A stretch of DNA of 64,000 nt from Acidobacteriota bacterium (lineage in GTDB: Bacteria > Acidobacteriota > Thermoanaerobaculia > Multivoradales > JBCCEF01), in the NCBI GenBank assembly GCA_039030395.1, contig JBCCEF010000009.1, positions 62,001-126,000 of the forward strand, given 5' to 3'. Shown piece after piece: positions 26,401 to 34,841 of the stretch. The notes below the pieces were generated by a model that searched no databases, had not been told where the DNA came from, and saw only the letters and a list, made by a program, of their open reading frames with translations. Position numbers and translations under genes: made by a program. The first letter of the stretch is position 1. Every line of letters starts with the position of its first letter.

Positions 26401-26671
26401 TCCCCAGGAGGGCCGACTCCTTCTCATTCGGCACGAGCGAGGAGGGATCGTTCTGGGAAGTTCTGCCCGACTCCAGGAAGCCGTCCCCGGAAGCGGCTCA
26501 GGCTCGATGGTCTTTCCAAATCTGGCACCCGGTTCTTGGACCGTTTTCAGGGCCGCGAACGAGGCGGAATTCGAATACCTATTCCGCACCGGTGCCGCCG
26601 GAGCCGCGCCGTTGGCAACCGTTGCCGTCGCGCCGGGCTCCAGCCAGGATCTTTTGCTCAGCCCGCCTTGA
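23426..26671 (+). CDS. Large secreted protein with repeated carboxypeptidase-regulatory-like beta domains
   Basis: 1081 aa with a GTG start 6 nt after the Cys-rich gene. A hydrophobic leader (VFLAGLLIAWMCETPAVA) suggests export. The rest is beta-rich, with recurring turns typical of carboxypeptidase-regulatory-like (Cna-B-like) domains: TDAQGWTRFRGLPADPL, SGDDGAFQLVLREAG, and VEDSEGKPIPQATIYVRPGD around residues 570-830. There is no catalytic motif, membrane anchor or sorting tail. Such proteins are usually structural or adhesive on the cell surface. It may form a complex with the Cys-rich partner; both follow the sigma-54 activator on the same strand. Confidence 0.75.
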   Translation: MTTSGLPAQLARTFGRVFLAGLLIAWMCETPAVAAPGSRILVSVVERASSEKVESERYVGLVAEDRPWREPNWEALVSASAEPISTPPIPSGRYRLVCAAKEFGLAFTNTFEFTGTNHLGVRCRVPRLGEVQGRLVTKSQNFGVVDAMIGPLEYFLPDSPWRLSPLGMKFVEPLLVGRSDETGFFRIRGEAGAGARYWVQASLHASKDLGRIEFRDQDRDLGELALGTGGDLNIDLPEKRPTLPNPWLALRPAVGDGSDGPDISSEHANLIYRTSLRAIGTRSSESFKGLPPGRYEVLLKHSMESSVAEGPWSLGVAEIRSGQTVTKSVSWPGKLSSSGPSRSEQRIEILIPNAKSEDIGSLRAVQWAEFPHERDVAIEEQGSERITLSVVAHCNDEPTGLQVTTPRSSSPLLEIDRSRCDGSSVVETALFPLAYLTGSLELPRGVAKPTSAVVEARQCDSGTLIGVFPFTIDRELTWRAAVPAGCAEFSILDPDFAPVTLGSLSLPRDATHDVGRHRWTPGGSLLIRVTSTDSGRAVENAEVLLLSDSEVNRAVELAASGKRLEGEVLTQRTDAQGWTRFRGLPADPLSALAISPEGAFVLSNPMVATSGTETLLELEIEPPGEVTVAVTTAAFEIPEGVILEVLASGSSSCEWLSEILLVRALSSDGTATFSGLHPGTWLFWLNLDGPGGDFTLAEEHVEVLPGQSTLVPLQAQGNVYSGEITWLDEPVSAKFQLLSHEAETQGDKLATSKSGDDGAFQLVLREAGTYDVDVWIEKEGVSRVPEVEFTDPQDWVEIELPGGAIEGTVEDSEGKPIPQATIYVRPGDASYRSPFGRAQKADELGRFRAERLAEGEWQIKAIAEAGESDRQDIDLAAEQIVSGVVLTIREGSQLRGQMAVGGQGIANIPILVSCSWTGIHDLCGGFVTTESQGAFSIDLGRVPDGAFVNLLVRAAGYPTTAFRRSVDDSDVVLELPTQGGRLSLVPVTREWRPQEGRLLLIRHERGGIVLGSSARLQEAVPGSGSGSMVFPNLAPGSWTVFRAANEAEFEYLFRTGAAGAAPLATVAVAPGSSQDLLLSPP

Positions 26672-26733
26672 ATATCTCATCCGGATCCTGACTCCAGCGC
26701 CGCGCCCGAAAACCTGCCACAATCCCCGGCATC

Positions 26734-28050
26734 ATGATCCCTGATGCGAAGGTACCGACTGCGGTCCCGGTGCGCCGGCGCGAGATCGTCGGCTGGGCGA
26801 TGTTCGATTTCGCCAACTCGTCCTACACGACGCTGATCGTGACGGTGGCGTTCAGTGTGTACTTCACCAAACTGGTCGCTCCCGGGGCGAGCGCCGACTT
26901 TCTGTGGAGCGTGGGGATCGTGGTGAGCAATCTGTTCGTGATGCTCACCTCGCCCATCGTCGGCGCCGTGGCGGACGACTCCGGTCGCAAGAAGGTATTT
27001 CTCGCCGGCACCTGGCTGCTGTGCGTGGCCGGCACGGCGCTGTTGTGGTTCGTGTTGCCCGGCCAGGTGTATCTGGCGCTGACTCTGTTCGTGGTGTCGA
27101 ATATCGCCTTCGCGATGGGCGAAAACCTGGCCGGCGCGTTTCTGCCGGAGATCTCGACTCCCGCCAACATCGGGCGAATCTCGGGATTCGGCTGGGGCCT
27201 GGGCTATTTCGGCGGTCTCCTCTGCCTGCTCGCCTGCTGGCCGTTTCTGTCCGGCGGCTTCACCCTGGAGAATGTACCGGCGCTGCGCACCGCCTGGCTG
27301 GTGACGGCGGCGTTCTTCTTGATCAGTGGCCTGCCGACCTTTCTCTTCCTTCGCGAGCGGGCGCCGCGGGCGCCGCAATGGTCCTTGGCGGCATCGGCGC
27401 GGGCCGGCTTCGGCCACCTGCGGGAAACGACCCGCTCGCTCCGGCACTTTTCCGAGCTGGTGCGCTTTCTGATCGTCTTCTTCGTCTTCTCCTGCGGCCT
27501 GATGACGGTGATCGCCTTCGCCTCGATTTTTGCCGAGCGCACCTTCGGCTTCACCTCCGGGGAGCTGATCGTGATGTTCATGGTGCTCCAGATCTGCTCC
27601 GCCGGCGGCGCCTTTCTGTTCGGCTCGATCCAGGATCGGCTGGGCGCGCGGCGCACCATCCAGATCACTCTGGTTCTGTGGATCCTGATCTCGGCAGCCG
27701 CCTTTCTCGCTCAGTCGAAGGCGGTGTTCTGGGGTGTCGCGATCGCCTCGGGGCTGGGCATCGGCTCACTGCAGTCCGCTTCCCGGGCGATGGTGGGACT
27801 CTTCGCACCGGTTGCCAAGAGCGGCGAGTTCTTTGCCCTGTGGGGCCTGGCGGGCAAGGGCGCCTACCTGCTCGGACCGCTGGTGTTCGGGTCGCTCTCC
27901 TCCCTCACCGGTTCCCAGCGCATCGCCATCTTGGTCAACGGCGCCTTCTTTCTGATCGGCTTGATCGGCATGCAGACGATTCACGAGGATCGCGGCCACC
28001 AGGCGGCGGAAGCCTGGGATCGACGATCTGATGGTGCCGTCGCCCCCTGA
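26734..28050 (+). CDS. MFS transporter, UMF1/Atg22-like family
   Basis: 438 aa with about twelve membrane helices. The N-terminal VGWAMFDFANSSYTTLI is the hallmark of the UMF1 (Atg22-like) family, and SPIVGAVADDSGRKK matches the MFS loop between helices two and three. GLGIGSLQSASRAMVGLFAP lies in the second half, as in relatives. Family members export small solutes, possibly amino acids; the substrate here is unknown. The stop codon overlaps the start of the acyltransferase gene by one base (TGATG), so the two are co-translated. Confidence 0.9.
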   Translation: MIPDAKVPTAVPVRRREIVGWAMFDFANSSYTTLIVTVAFSVYFTKLVAPGASADFLWSVGIVVSNLFVMLTSPIVGAVADDSGRKKVFLAGTWLLCVAGTALLWFVLPGQVYLALTLFVVSNIAFAMGENLAGAFLPEISTPANIGRISGFGWGLGYFGGLLCLLACWPFLSGGFTLENVPALRTAWLVTAAFFLISGLPTFLFLRERAPRAPQWSLAASARAGFGHLRETTRSLRHFSELVRFLIVFFVFSCGLMTVIAFASIFAERTFGFTSGELIVMFMVLQICSAGGAFLFGSIQDRLGARRTIQITLVLWILISAAAFLAQSKAVFWGVAIASGLGIGSLQSASRAMVGLFAPVAKSGEFFALWGLAGKGAYLLGPLVFGSLSSLTGSQRIAILVNGAFFLIGLIGMQTIHEDRGHQAAEAWDRRSDGAVAP

Positions 28051-29411
28051 TGTCCACCACCCTCGAGGTGCTGCGTTGGCTCGATCGCTGGATTCTGAGC
28101 CTCTTCTTCCGCCGCTTCACGGTGGACGGCGGCGACCGGGTGCAGCCGAACCGCCCGCAGGTGTTGGTGGCGAACCACTTCTCCGCCCTGGTGGATGCGA
28201 TGCTGCTGTTCGCCGCGTTCCCGGCGATTCCGCGATTTCTCGCCAAGAGCACCCTGTGGCGTAATCCGCTGCTGCGGCCGCTGCTGCAAGGGGCACGGGT
28301 GATTCCCGTCTATCGGCGCCAGGACGAAGGGGTGGACACCTCGAAGAACGCCCAGACCTTCAGCCGCTGCCACGAGGTACTGCGGGACGGCGGCACCATC
28401 GCATTGTTTCCGGAGGGAACGAGCCACAGCGAGCCAGGCCTTCTGCCCTTGAAGACCGGCGCTGCGCGCATCGTCCTGGAAGCCGAAGAGCGCTTCGGCC
28501 CGCTCGGATTGCAGGTGATCCCCGTCGGCTTGATCTTCGACGACAAGGGAAAGTTTCGCTCGCGGGTGCTGGTGCGGGTAGGCGAGGCGATCAATCCGCA
28601 GGCGGTAGCCCGCGGTCACGACGATCCCAAGGCCGCCGTGCGCGCCCTGACGAACGAGATCCGAGACCGCCTGGAGGAGGTGACTCCCAACTTCGAGAGC
28701 TGGGACCAGGCCCACCGCATCGCCCGCGCCGTGGAGATCTTCCAGCGCAGCGATCCCGACCTGCCGAATCGACCGGAGCTGCACCACACCTTCGACGCCC
28801 ATCGCGCCTTCCTCGCCGGCTACCGGCGGCTGGCCGAGCACTATCCGGAGCGCGTGGCCGCCGTCGAGGAAGCGGTAGTCGGGTATCAGGACCTGCTGGA
28901 CGCCGCCGCCCTGCGCGACCGCCAGGTGGCGGCACGCTACGCCCTCCCTTCGTTGACCCGGCACCTGCTGGCGCGGCTGCTCAGGATGGCGATCCGCCTA
29001 CCCGTCGCCCTGATCGGCAGCGTGCTCAACGCTCTGCCCTACGCCGCCGTGTCGCTCCTCGCCCGGTTCTTCCGCAAGCCGGACCAGCAAGCAACCTATA
29101 AGATCTTTCCCGCGATGCTAATCTACCCGTTCTGCTGGCTGGCGCAGGCCTTCGCCGTCGGGCACGATCTCGGTTTCGGGTTAGGCCTGTGGCCAGGGCT
29201 GGCGACGCTGGCCCTCGCGCCGCTCACGGGACCGACGGCGCTGCGTTTCCACGACGACCGCCGGCAGCTTCTGGCGGAAGCCAAGGCCTACGTGAAGTTG
29301 GGAACCCGGCGCGAGCTGGCCGCCGAACTGCGCAAGCGCCGCGCCAAGGTCCGCCAGCAGGTGGCCGGAGCGGTCGAACTCTACCGAGCGTTCTCCGAGG
29401 TCGAAGCCTAA
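28050..29411 (+). CDS. 1-acylglycerol-3-phosphate acyltransferase-like protein (PlsC family)
   Basis: 453 aa. The acyltransferase domain occupies about residues 20-220: VLVANHFSALVDAMLL is the active-site block (spacing HX5D, seen in a PlsC subgroup, against the usual HX4D), and LFPEGTSHSEPGLLPLKTG is the substrate-binding motif. The C-terminal half has two to three hydrophobic segments (near residues 310-390) and a charged tail. The reaction would be transfer of an acyl chain to a lysophospholipid at the inner membrane. It is coupled to the MFS gene by a TGATG overlap and ends 10 nt before the convergent TonB-receptor gene. Confidence 0.88.
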   Translation: MSTTLEVLRWLDRWILSLFFRRFTVDGGDRVQPNRPQVLVANHFSALVDAMLLFAAFPAIPRFLAKSTLWRNPLLRPLLQGARVIPVYRRQDEGVDTSKNAQTFSRCHEVLRDGGTIALFPEGTSHSEPGLLPLKTGAARIVLEAEERFGPLGLQVIPVGLIFDDKGKFRSRVLVRVGEAINPQAVARGHDDPKAAVRALTNEIRDRLEEVTPNFESWDQAHRIARAVEIFQRSDPDLPNRPELHHTFDAHRAFLAGYRRLAEHYPERVAAVEEAVVGYQDLLDAAALRDRQVAARYALPSLTRHLLARLLRMAIRLPVALIGSVLNALPYAAVSLLARFFRKPDQQATYKIFPAMLIYPFCWLAQAFAVGHDLGFGLGLWPGLATLALAPLTGPTALRFHDDRRQLLAEAKAYVKLGTRRELAAELRKRRAKVRQQVAGAVELYRAFSEVEA

Positions 29412-29421
29412 GCACTCCCAG

Positions 29422-32343
29422 TCAGAATTCAAGGCGCACGCCGAACTGGAACGAGCGAGCGCGACGGGCGACATTGGGCACCAGGAAGGTCGACGTGCCA
29501 GCCCGCGTGCCCCCCGCGCTGGTGAAGTTCACCCGGTCGGTGACGTTGAAGATGTCCGCCAGCAGGCTCGCCTCGAGCCACTGGGTGATCGGTAGCTGGT
29601 AGCGGAAGCTCAAGTCGAGCTGCAGGAAGCTCGGATTCTCGGCGCCGGAAAGACCGCCGTCGAAGTCCACTCCCTGTTGAGCGCGCCCGAGATCCGCATC
29701 GGAATCGTAGGTGCCTCCGGGAGCCGGTGCGCGGTTGCCGTTGTCGAGGCGGGCCGAGTTGTCGAGGATGGTGAAGCGGTCACCGGAGAGGTAGCGCGCC
29801 ACCCCCGACACCACCAGCCCATCGCTACCGCGCCAGCCGGTCTTCGGTACCCGATACTGGCCCGAGGCCACCAGATTCCAGTCGCGATCGAAGAACGCCG
29901 GCTGATCGTTGCGCGGATCCCCCAGATTGAGGGCCAGAGGTTCGCCGATGATCTCGCCGGTGTCGAAGTTGAAGCCCGTCTCGGTGCGCGTCTGGAAGTA
30001 GGCGAGGTCACCGGGATCGCCGTCGTAGTTGCCATCCGCCTCGGAATAGGTGGCTGAGAAGCGTCCGCCCCAGCGGCCGTCGAAGCGCTTCTGGATAGAG
30101 CCCTGGAGAGCGGTGTACTCGCGTTCCCCGGCGTTGAACAGGGTGGTGGTGTTGTCGAGTTCCACCGGCTGACCCGCCAGGATGCTGAGATTCGGTCGTC
30201 CTCCCTCGGAGGAGGAGAAGGGGTTGAGGCTGCCCCGCACCAGAGCGTCCTTGTTCTCGGCCCGCACCACGTCCACCGTCACCGCCACACCGGCGACCAG
30301 TTCGTGCTGGAATCCGAGGGAGATGGTGTCCGCGTAGGGCTGGCTGCGGTCGCGGTTGTCCACCGTCGGCGAGCGGTTCACCCGCACCCCGGCACCGCCC
30401 TCGATGAAGGCGATCAGAAAGTCCCGCAGGCCGTCGAGGGTGGTGATGCCGTTTTGCTGGGCGATGTCGACGAAGAACTGCTGGTCGGCACCGGCGGAGG
30501 GCAAGGCCTGGAGGAAACCGCTCGACAGGCTGACCGCGTCCAGGAAGAAGTCGTCATAGAGAAACAGCGGCAGGCGATCGTAGAAGCGACCGATTCCGCC
30601 CCGCACCACCGTGCGGCCGCTGTCGGAGGGGGTCCAGGCGAAGCCTAGCCGGGGGGCGAGGTCCCCACTGTCGGTAGCGCTCTCTTCGTCCCAGCGCAGC
30701 CCCAGGTTCAGCACCAAGTTCGGGCCGATTCGCCAGTCGTCCTGTACGAACAGACCGAGGACGTCGTTGGTCGGGATCTCACCGGTCTGCGGCCCACCCA
30801 CCCGGACGGTGAAGGCGATCGGGTAGGTCGCGGGGTCGTTCGGGTCGAAGGGGGTATCCACATCGAAGTCGAACTCCCCCTGGGCCAGGCCGGAATTGGC
30901 GAAGATCTCCTCGCGCTCGGAATACTGCACGCCGGCCTTCAAATCGTGCTCACCGTGCCAATCCGGAAGCCACAGGGAGAGGGTATCGTCGAACTGAGTG
31001 GAGCGGTTCACCCGCGCTTGGGCGACACCGCTCGACCCCAGGTTGATCCCCGGCCGGTCTTCGCGCACCGGCTGGTTGCGCTGCGCCTCAAAGCTCTGGC
31101 CGTTGTTGTTGAAGGCCGGGTTGGCGAAGGCCACATCCTCCTTGGTGAAGGACACCCGGACCGAGTTGAAGGCCGAAGAACCGAGCACCGAGTCGAGAGA
31201 TGCGATCCAGTTGGAGTCCGTATCGTCTTCTTCGCGGGAGGTCTCCAGAGTTTCCTGACCACCGATGATCTGGTTGAACTGCGGCGATTCCTCGCGCAGC
31301 CAGCGGGCGGCGAAGTGGTGGGAGCCGGTCACCTGGTAGTCAACCTTCAGCAACACGCTTTCGATAGCATTGTCCTCGCGGGTGGAGAAGTTCTTCTCCG
31401 GCCGCGACACGAAAGACCGTACGATCCCCTCCTCATCGGAAATATCCTCGTAGTTGACGAAGAAGTGGGCCCGGTCCCGGACGATCGGTCCCCCCAGGGC
31501 GAGGCCCAGGTTGCGGTACTCGGTGTCCGGCTTTTCGAGGTTGTTGACCTCCGTAAAGAAGTTCTCTTCGTTGTAGGAGGCGTCTTGCAGGTAGCCGAAA
31601 AGGGCGCCTTCCCAGCGATTCGATCCGCTCTTGGTGACCGCGTTCAAGACCCCGCCAAGGGCGCGCCCGAACTCGGCGTCGAACTGCGAGGTGAGCACCT
31701 GGAATTCCTGGATTGCTTCGATCGGGGTGCGCGTCTGGGCGCCGGCGATGGCCCCGATCACGTCATCGTCGTTGTTCGCCCCGTCGACGTTGAACGAATT
31801 GTTGAAGTCGGACTGACCGTTGACGAAAAGCGAGTCCGAGGAGGTCGACTCGGTATCCGGTGAGGGCGTCACCCCGGGGAGCAGCCCGGCGAACAGCAGG
31901 GCGCTGCGGTTCGGGGTGGGCAGGATGTCGAACTCCTCCGCCGTCAGGGTACCGCCGACCTCCTTCGAGGCCACCTCGATGAGCGGCGCCGCGCCGGTGA
32001 CCGTCAGGGTCTCCTCCACCGCCGCCAGCTCGAGGGAAGTATCGAGCCGCGCCTCCTGCCCCACCAGCAAGCGCAAACCCTCCTTCTCGATCGATCGGAA
32101 GCCGTCGAGATCGAACCGCACCCGGTAAGTACCCGGCCGCAAGCCGTGCAGGGTGTAGGTACCGCGGTCGGTGGTTTCGGTGGTGCGCGAGGCCCCGAGA
32201 TCGACATCCGTTGCCGTCACCACCACCCCTGGCAACGACTGGCCTTGTTCATCGCTCACCGTGCCGGCGAGGCTGGAGCGAGCGAACTGACCGCTGGCGG
32301 GAAGGGCGAACAGCAGCAGCGAAGCGAGAAGGAATCTGAGCAC
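29422..32343 (-). CDS. TonB-dependent receptor, Oar-like, with N-terminal regulatory-like domain
   Basis: 973 aa from GTG 32343, chosen because AAGGAGG lies 5 nt upstream; an ATG nine codons earlier lacks one. A signal peptide (FLLASLLLFALPASG) is followed by a carboxypeptidase-regulatory-like domain (about 25-105; GTVSDEQGQSLPGVVVTA), a plug (LFVNGQSDFNNSFNVDG, GGVLNAVTKSGSN) and a long outer-membrane beta-barrel ending in Phe (FQFGVRLEF), the usual barrel terminus. Oar-like receptors are greatly expanded in Acidobacteriota and Bacteroidota and import large ligands such as glycans or peptides with TonB energy. No TonB-box partner, SusD or transport genes adjoin, so the ligand is open. Confidence 0.93.
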   Translation of the reverse strand: MLRFLLASLLLFALPASGQFARSSLAGTVSDEQGQSLPGVVVTATDVDLGASRTTETTDRGTYTLHGLRPGTYRVRFDLDGFRSIEKEGLRLLVGQEARLDTSLELAAVEETLTVTGAAPLIEVASKEVGGTLTAEEFDILPTPNRSALLFAGLLPGVTPSPDTESTSSDSLFVNGQSDFNNSFNVDGANNDDDVIGAIAGAQTRTPIEAIQEFQVLTSQFDAEFGRALGGVLNAVTKSGSNRWEGALFGYLQDASYNEENFFTEVNNLEKPDTEYRNLGLALGGPIVRDRAHFFVNYEDISDEEGIVRSFVSRPEKNFSTREDNAIESVLLKVDYQVTGSHHFAARWLREESPQFNQIIGGQETLETSREEDDTDSNWIASLDSVLGSSAFNSVRVSFTKEDVAFANPAFNNNGQSFEAQRNQPVREDRPGINLGSSGVAQARVNRSTQFDDTLSLWLPDWHGEHDLKAGVQYSEREEIFANSGLAQGEFDFDVDTPFDPNDPATYPIAFTVRVGGPQTGEIPTNDVLGLFVQDDWRIGPNLVLNLGLRWDEESATDSGDLAPRLGFAWTPSDSGRTVVRGGIGRFYDRLPLFLYDDFFLDAVSLSSGFLQALPSAGADQQFFVDIAQQNGITTLDGLRDFLIAFIEGGAGVRVNRSPTVDNRDRSQPYADTISLGFQHELVAGVAVTVDVVRAENKDALVRGSLNPFSSSEGGRPNLSILAGQPVELDNTTTLFNAGEREYTALQGSIQKRFDGRWGGRFSATYSEADGNYDGDPGDLAYFQTRTETGFNFDTGEIIGEPLALNLGDPRNDQPAFFDRDWNLVASGQYRVPKTGWRGSDGLVVSGVARYLSGDRFTILDNSARLDNGNRAPAPGGTYDSDADLGRAQQGVDFDGGLSGAENPSFLQLDLSFRYQLPITQWLEASLLADIFNVTDRVNFTSAGGTRAGTSTFLVPNVARRARSFQFGVRLEF

Positions 32344-32583
32344 GGCAGCCTCCTTTCCGAATAGGGGCAAAGAGCGCAGGCGTCGCTCGGCCGCGGAAGG
32401 ACGAGGTCGCCAAGGCGGAGGAACCTAGTGGTTTCAGTACATCTGGTCGAGACACTCTCTTTTTAATGAATATGTTATTATTCGAAAAATTCTATCATAC
32501 GATCCTGGTTGAGCTAGGAGCCAACCGGCATGCAGGGCTCTCCCGCTCCCTCTAGCGCTCGAACTATCCGACCGAGGAGCGCG
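32344..32583. other. Intergenic region with an AT-rich island
   Basis: About 240 nt between the TonB receptor gene and a small antitoxin-like gene. Positions 32458-32512 are strikingly AT-rich for this genome and contain runs such as TTTTTAATGAATATG and TTCGAAAAATTC. It is the likely promoter zone of the receptor, but no -35/-10 pair stands out on the minus strand. No open frame with a ribosome site is seen. Confidence 0.4.
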
Positions 32584-32796
32584 TCAGCGGAGGCATCTGA
32601 AGCCATCCAGTTCCCGCGGCAGTTCATCCCGTACCGCATCTTCATCCCATTCGGGATGGTGGGCACGAATGCGGGTTCGCGCAATCTCCCGGACCGCTTC
32701 GGACATCTCCATGGCGATCCGCACTTTCTCCGGACCGCTCATGCGGCGGTGGACCTCTGCCTGGACTCGCTCGGCCTCTGGAGACGTGTCGTGCAT
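32584..32796 (-). CDS. Small helical protein, possibly an orphan antitoxin
   Basis: 70 aa, charged and mostly helical (MSGPEKVRIAMEMSEAVREI, then IRAHHPEWDEDAVR). The layout of E-x-Q/V, MSxxEK, MSEAxREIA and RxxHP resembles a widespread family of small proteins annotated as Rv0078B-related antitoxins. No toxin gene adjoins on either side: a TonB receptor lies downstream and a DoxX-like membrane protein gene upstream (45-nt gap). The family assignment is from memory of the motif pattern and moderate at best. Confidence 0.6.
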   Translation of the reverse strand: MHDTSPEAERVQAEVHRRMSGPEKVRIAMEMSEAVREIARTRIRAHHPEWDEDAVRDELPRELDGFRCLR

Positions 32797-32841
32797 GGAA
32801 AGACTCCGGCAGCGACCCCGGAGCGATGAGTCCGCGCCCGG

Positions 32842-34281
32842 CTAGCGGTTGTAGGGCAGCTCGTTGATCCAGTGGAATCCGCGGCCGATCAGCTCGAAGG
32901 TGCCGAGGTCTCGTTCGCGTAGGTGGATCTCCACCGCATGGCCCTGCCAGGTACCGGTGAGGACCATCCGGTCCGGGGCGGAGCGTTCATAGGCCAAGGT
33001 GTCGATCACTTCGCTATCGGCATCCTGGGTCGCCAGAAAGCTCAGGGTGCGAGCGGACTCATCGAGGCGCACCGGAAAGGACTCGAGGGAACCGTCGAGA
33101 CTCTGCACCACCACTCGCCCCGGGAACTCCCACTCCTGCCACTTGCGAGGTAGAGCGCGATCCACCACCAGTGCGCGCCAGGGCAGCGAGTCCGTCAGCA
33201 CCGGTGGGCGCTCTTCGCCGTCCACCCGGAAATCCTCGACTTCGTGGATGCCCCAGATCGCCGGCTTCTGCCGCGCGTTGCCGAAGCTATGGTGCAGCGA
33301 CCACGCACCGTACAGGTTGGTACCGATCAGCCACAGGGCGAATAGCGCCACCGCCGAAGGGGCAAGCCAGCGCGGGACACGCGCCGACCACCCGGTCGCC
33401 GGCAGCAGAGGCGGCGCGGGCTCCGGCGCCGGCACCGCGCCGCGGCCCCAGAACACCGCGATCAGCCGGCGACGATCCCGCCACATCAGGAAACCGGCCA
33501 TCGCCAGCAGATGGCTGGAGAACAGCTTTACCGGCACGTCGTAGGCGAAGTTCAGCATCACCACATTGGTCATCACCACCGCCGCGACGAGGGCGCCGAG
33601 GGTGGCGGTGCGACGGAAGAGGAGCAGGATGCCGGCCAGGCTTTCGCCCAGGCCGGAGAAGATCGTGTAGGCCGGTGACACGCCCATGAAAGTCCACACC
33701 AGGCCCATCGGCGAAGTTTCGCCCAGGGGTCGCAAGAGCCGCTCCAACGGCGGTTGAATGAACTGCACCGGAATCACCTTGCTCAACCCATAGTCGAGCA
33801 TGTAGAAGGCGAGATAGAAACGGATGGCGATGGCGAACCCACGTCCGACAGCCGGAGGGGCGGAGCGCCGCCGGGCGAGCCAGGACCCGATCAGCGCCCC
33901 GACGAGGGCGCCGACCACCAGGTAGAGGATGCGGATGTAGTCAGCGGTGGTGTCGCCGCTGCCGGTTCGCCCGATGAAGATCTCTCCATCGATCCCCAGA
34001 ATCGATGTTCCCACCGCCGCCGCCAACGTTTTCGAGCCCTGGCTGAAGGCTTCTCCGATGACGTCGCCAACCATCGGCAGGCGGTCCAGCGGAAAGGGCA
34101 GGATGTACAGCACCGTATAGGCCGCCAGGAAGCGGCCGAGGAAGCGACCGGCCAAGGTTCCGCCGGACGTCGGGGCGAAGGACGCCACGGTTCTCGCCTT
34201 CACCCTGGCCGTGGCCACGACCTCCTTCGGATTGCAGAGCGAGGCCCGGTCACGCCGCTGCGGTACCTGCCAGTCGCCCAC
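32842..34281 (-). CDS. DoxX-like multi-spanning membrane protein
   Basis: Up to 479 aa. The first ~330 residues have about eight hydrophobic segments, with a DoxX-like four-helix part (FYLAFYMLDYGLSKV, FSGLGESLAGILLLF, VVMTNVVMLNFAYDVPVK). The C-terminal ~130 residues (after ALFALWLIGTNLYGAWS) form a soluble domain. The ATG at 34281 overlaps the upstream gene by 32 nt. AAGGAGG lies near 34225, only 2 nt before an internal GTG (34218), so the true start may be slightly downstream. Function is unknown; DoxX-like proteins are often tied to quinone or thiol redox chemistry. It probably forms an operon with the small membrane protein gene upstream. Confidence 0.75.
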   Translation of the reverse strand: MGDWQVPQRRDRASLCNPKEVVATARVKARTVASFAPTSGGTLAGRFLGRFLAAYTVLYILPFPLDRLPMVGDVIGEAFSQGSKTLAAAVGTSILGIDGEIFIGRTGSGDTTADYIRILYLVVGALVGALIGSWLARRRSAPPAVGRGFAIAIRFYLAFYMLDYGLSKVIPVQFIQPPLERLLRPLGETSPMGLVWTFMGVSPAYTIFSGLGESLAGILLLFRRTATLGALVAAVVMTNVVMLNFAYDVPVKLFSSHLLAMAGFLMWRDRRRLIAVFWGRGAVPAPEPAPPLLPATGWSARVPRWLAPSAVALFALWLIGTNLYGAWSLHHSFGNARQKPAIWGIHEVEDFRVDGEERPPVLTDSLPWRALVVDRALPRKWQEWEFPGRVVVQSLDGSLESFPVRLDESARTLSFLATQDADSEVIDTLAYERSAPDRMVLTGTWQGHAVEIHLRERDLGTFELIGRGFHWINELPYNR

Positions 34282-34627
34282 CCAGCAAGGTGAAGGGAAT
34301 CACCATCAGAATCAGTCCCAGGTGATACCAAACCGGCAGGGCGTCCCACTGGCTCACCTCGACGGCAATGCCGATCAGCAGGTTGACGACGGCGAGAATC
34401 CAAACCGCCTTGCCGGGATTACCCTGAGCAATCTTTGCTGCCACGAATCCGGCGGCGATCGAGCAGAGGAAGGACAGCACCAGCAACGCGGCGGTCATCG
34501 CTGTGGTGGTGGGCAGGCGATCGTCGCCGAAAGCATCCGGCGAAACGGCCAGCAGCGCCATCCAGAGGACGGTATTGACGACTCCCCAGGTCACGACTCC
34601 CACCACAACGGCCAGAACGGTTCGCAT
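34250..34627 (-). CDS. Small four-helix membrane protein
   Basis: 125 aa with four hydrophobic segments (about 1-28, 43-68, 73-90, 99-118) and almost no soluble part. AAGGAG lies 8 nt upstream of the ATG. I recognise no specific family. Its end overlaps the start region of the DoxX-like gene, so the two are co-expressed. The 214 nt upstream (34628-34841) hold nothing recognisable. Confidence 0.75.
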   Translation of the reverse strand: MRTVLAVVVGVVTWGVVNTVLWMALLAVSPDAFGDDRLPTTTAMTAALLVLSFLCSIAAGFVAAKIAQGNPGKAVWILAVVNLLIGIAVEVSQWDALPVWYHLGLILMVIPFTLLGGRLAGTAAA

Positions 34628-34841
34628 CTCTACAGCTCCTTGCTCCGGCAGCCCTTCCGGCTCCGGATCGCCAATATTTCAGCCAAGAACGGCCCATTTT
34701 AGCGCTGCGCCACGGCGGGCGCCCTGCTGTACGCGGGATATCGATCGGCATCGACGAGTTCCTCATCCGACCGGTCGCGCTGCCGCACTGATCTCTCCCT
34801 TGCTCGAAGCCGTCGCTGCGGCGCCGGACCTTAGGTCGGAA

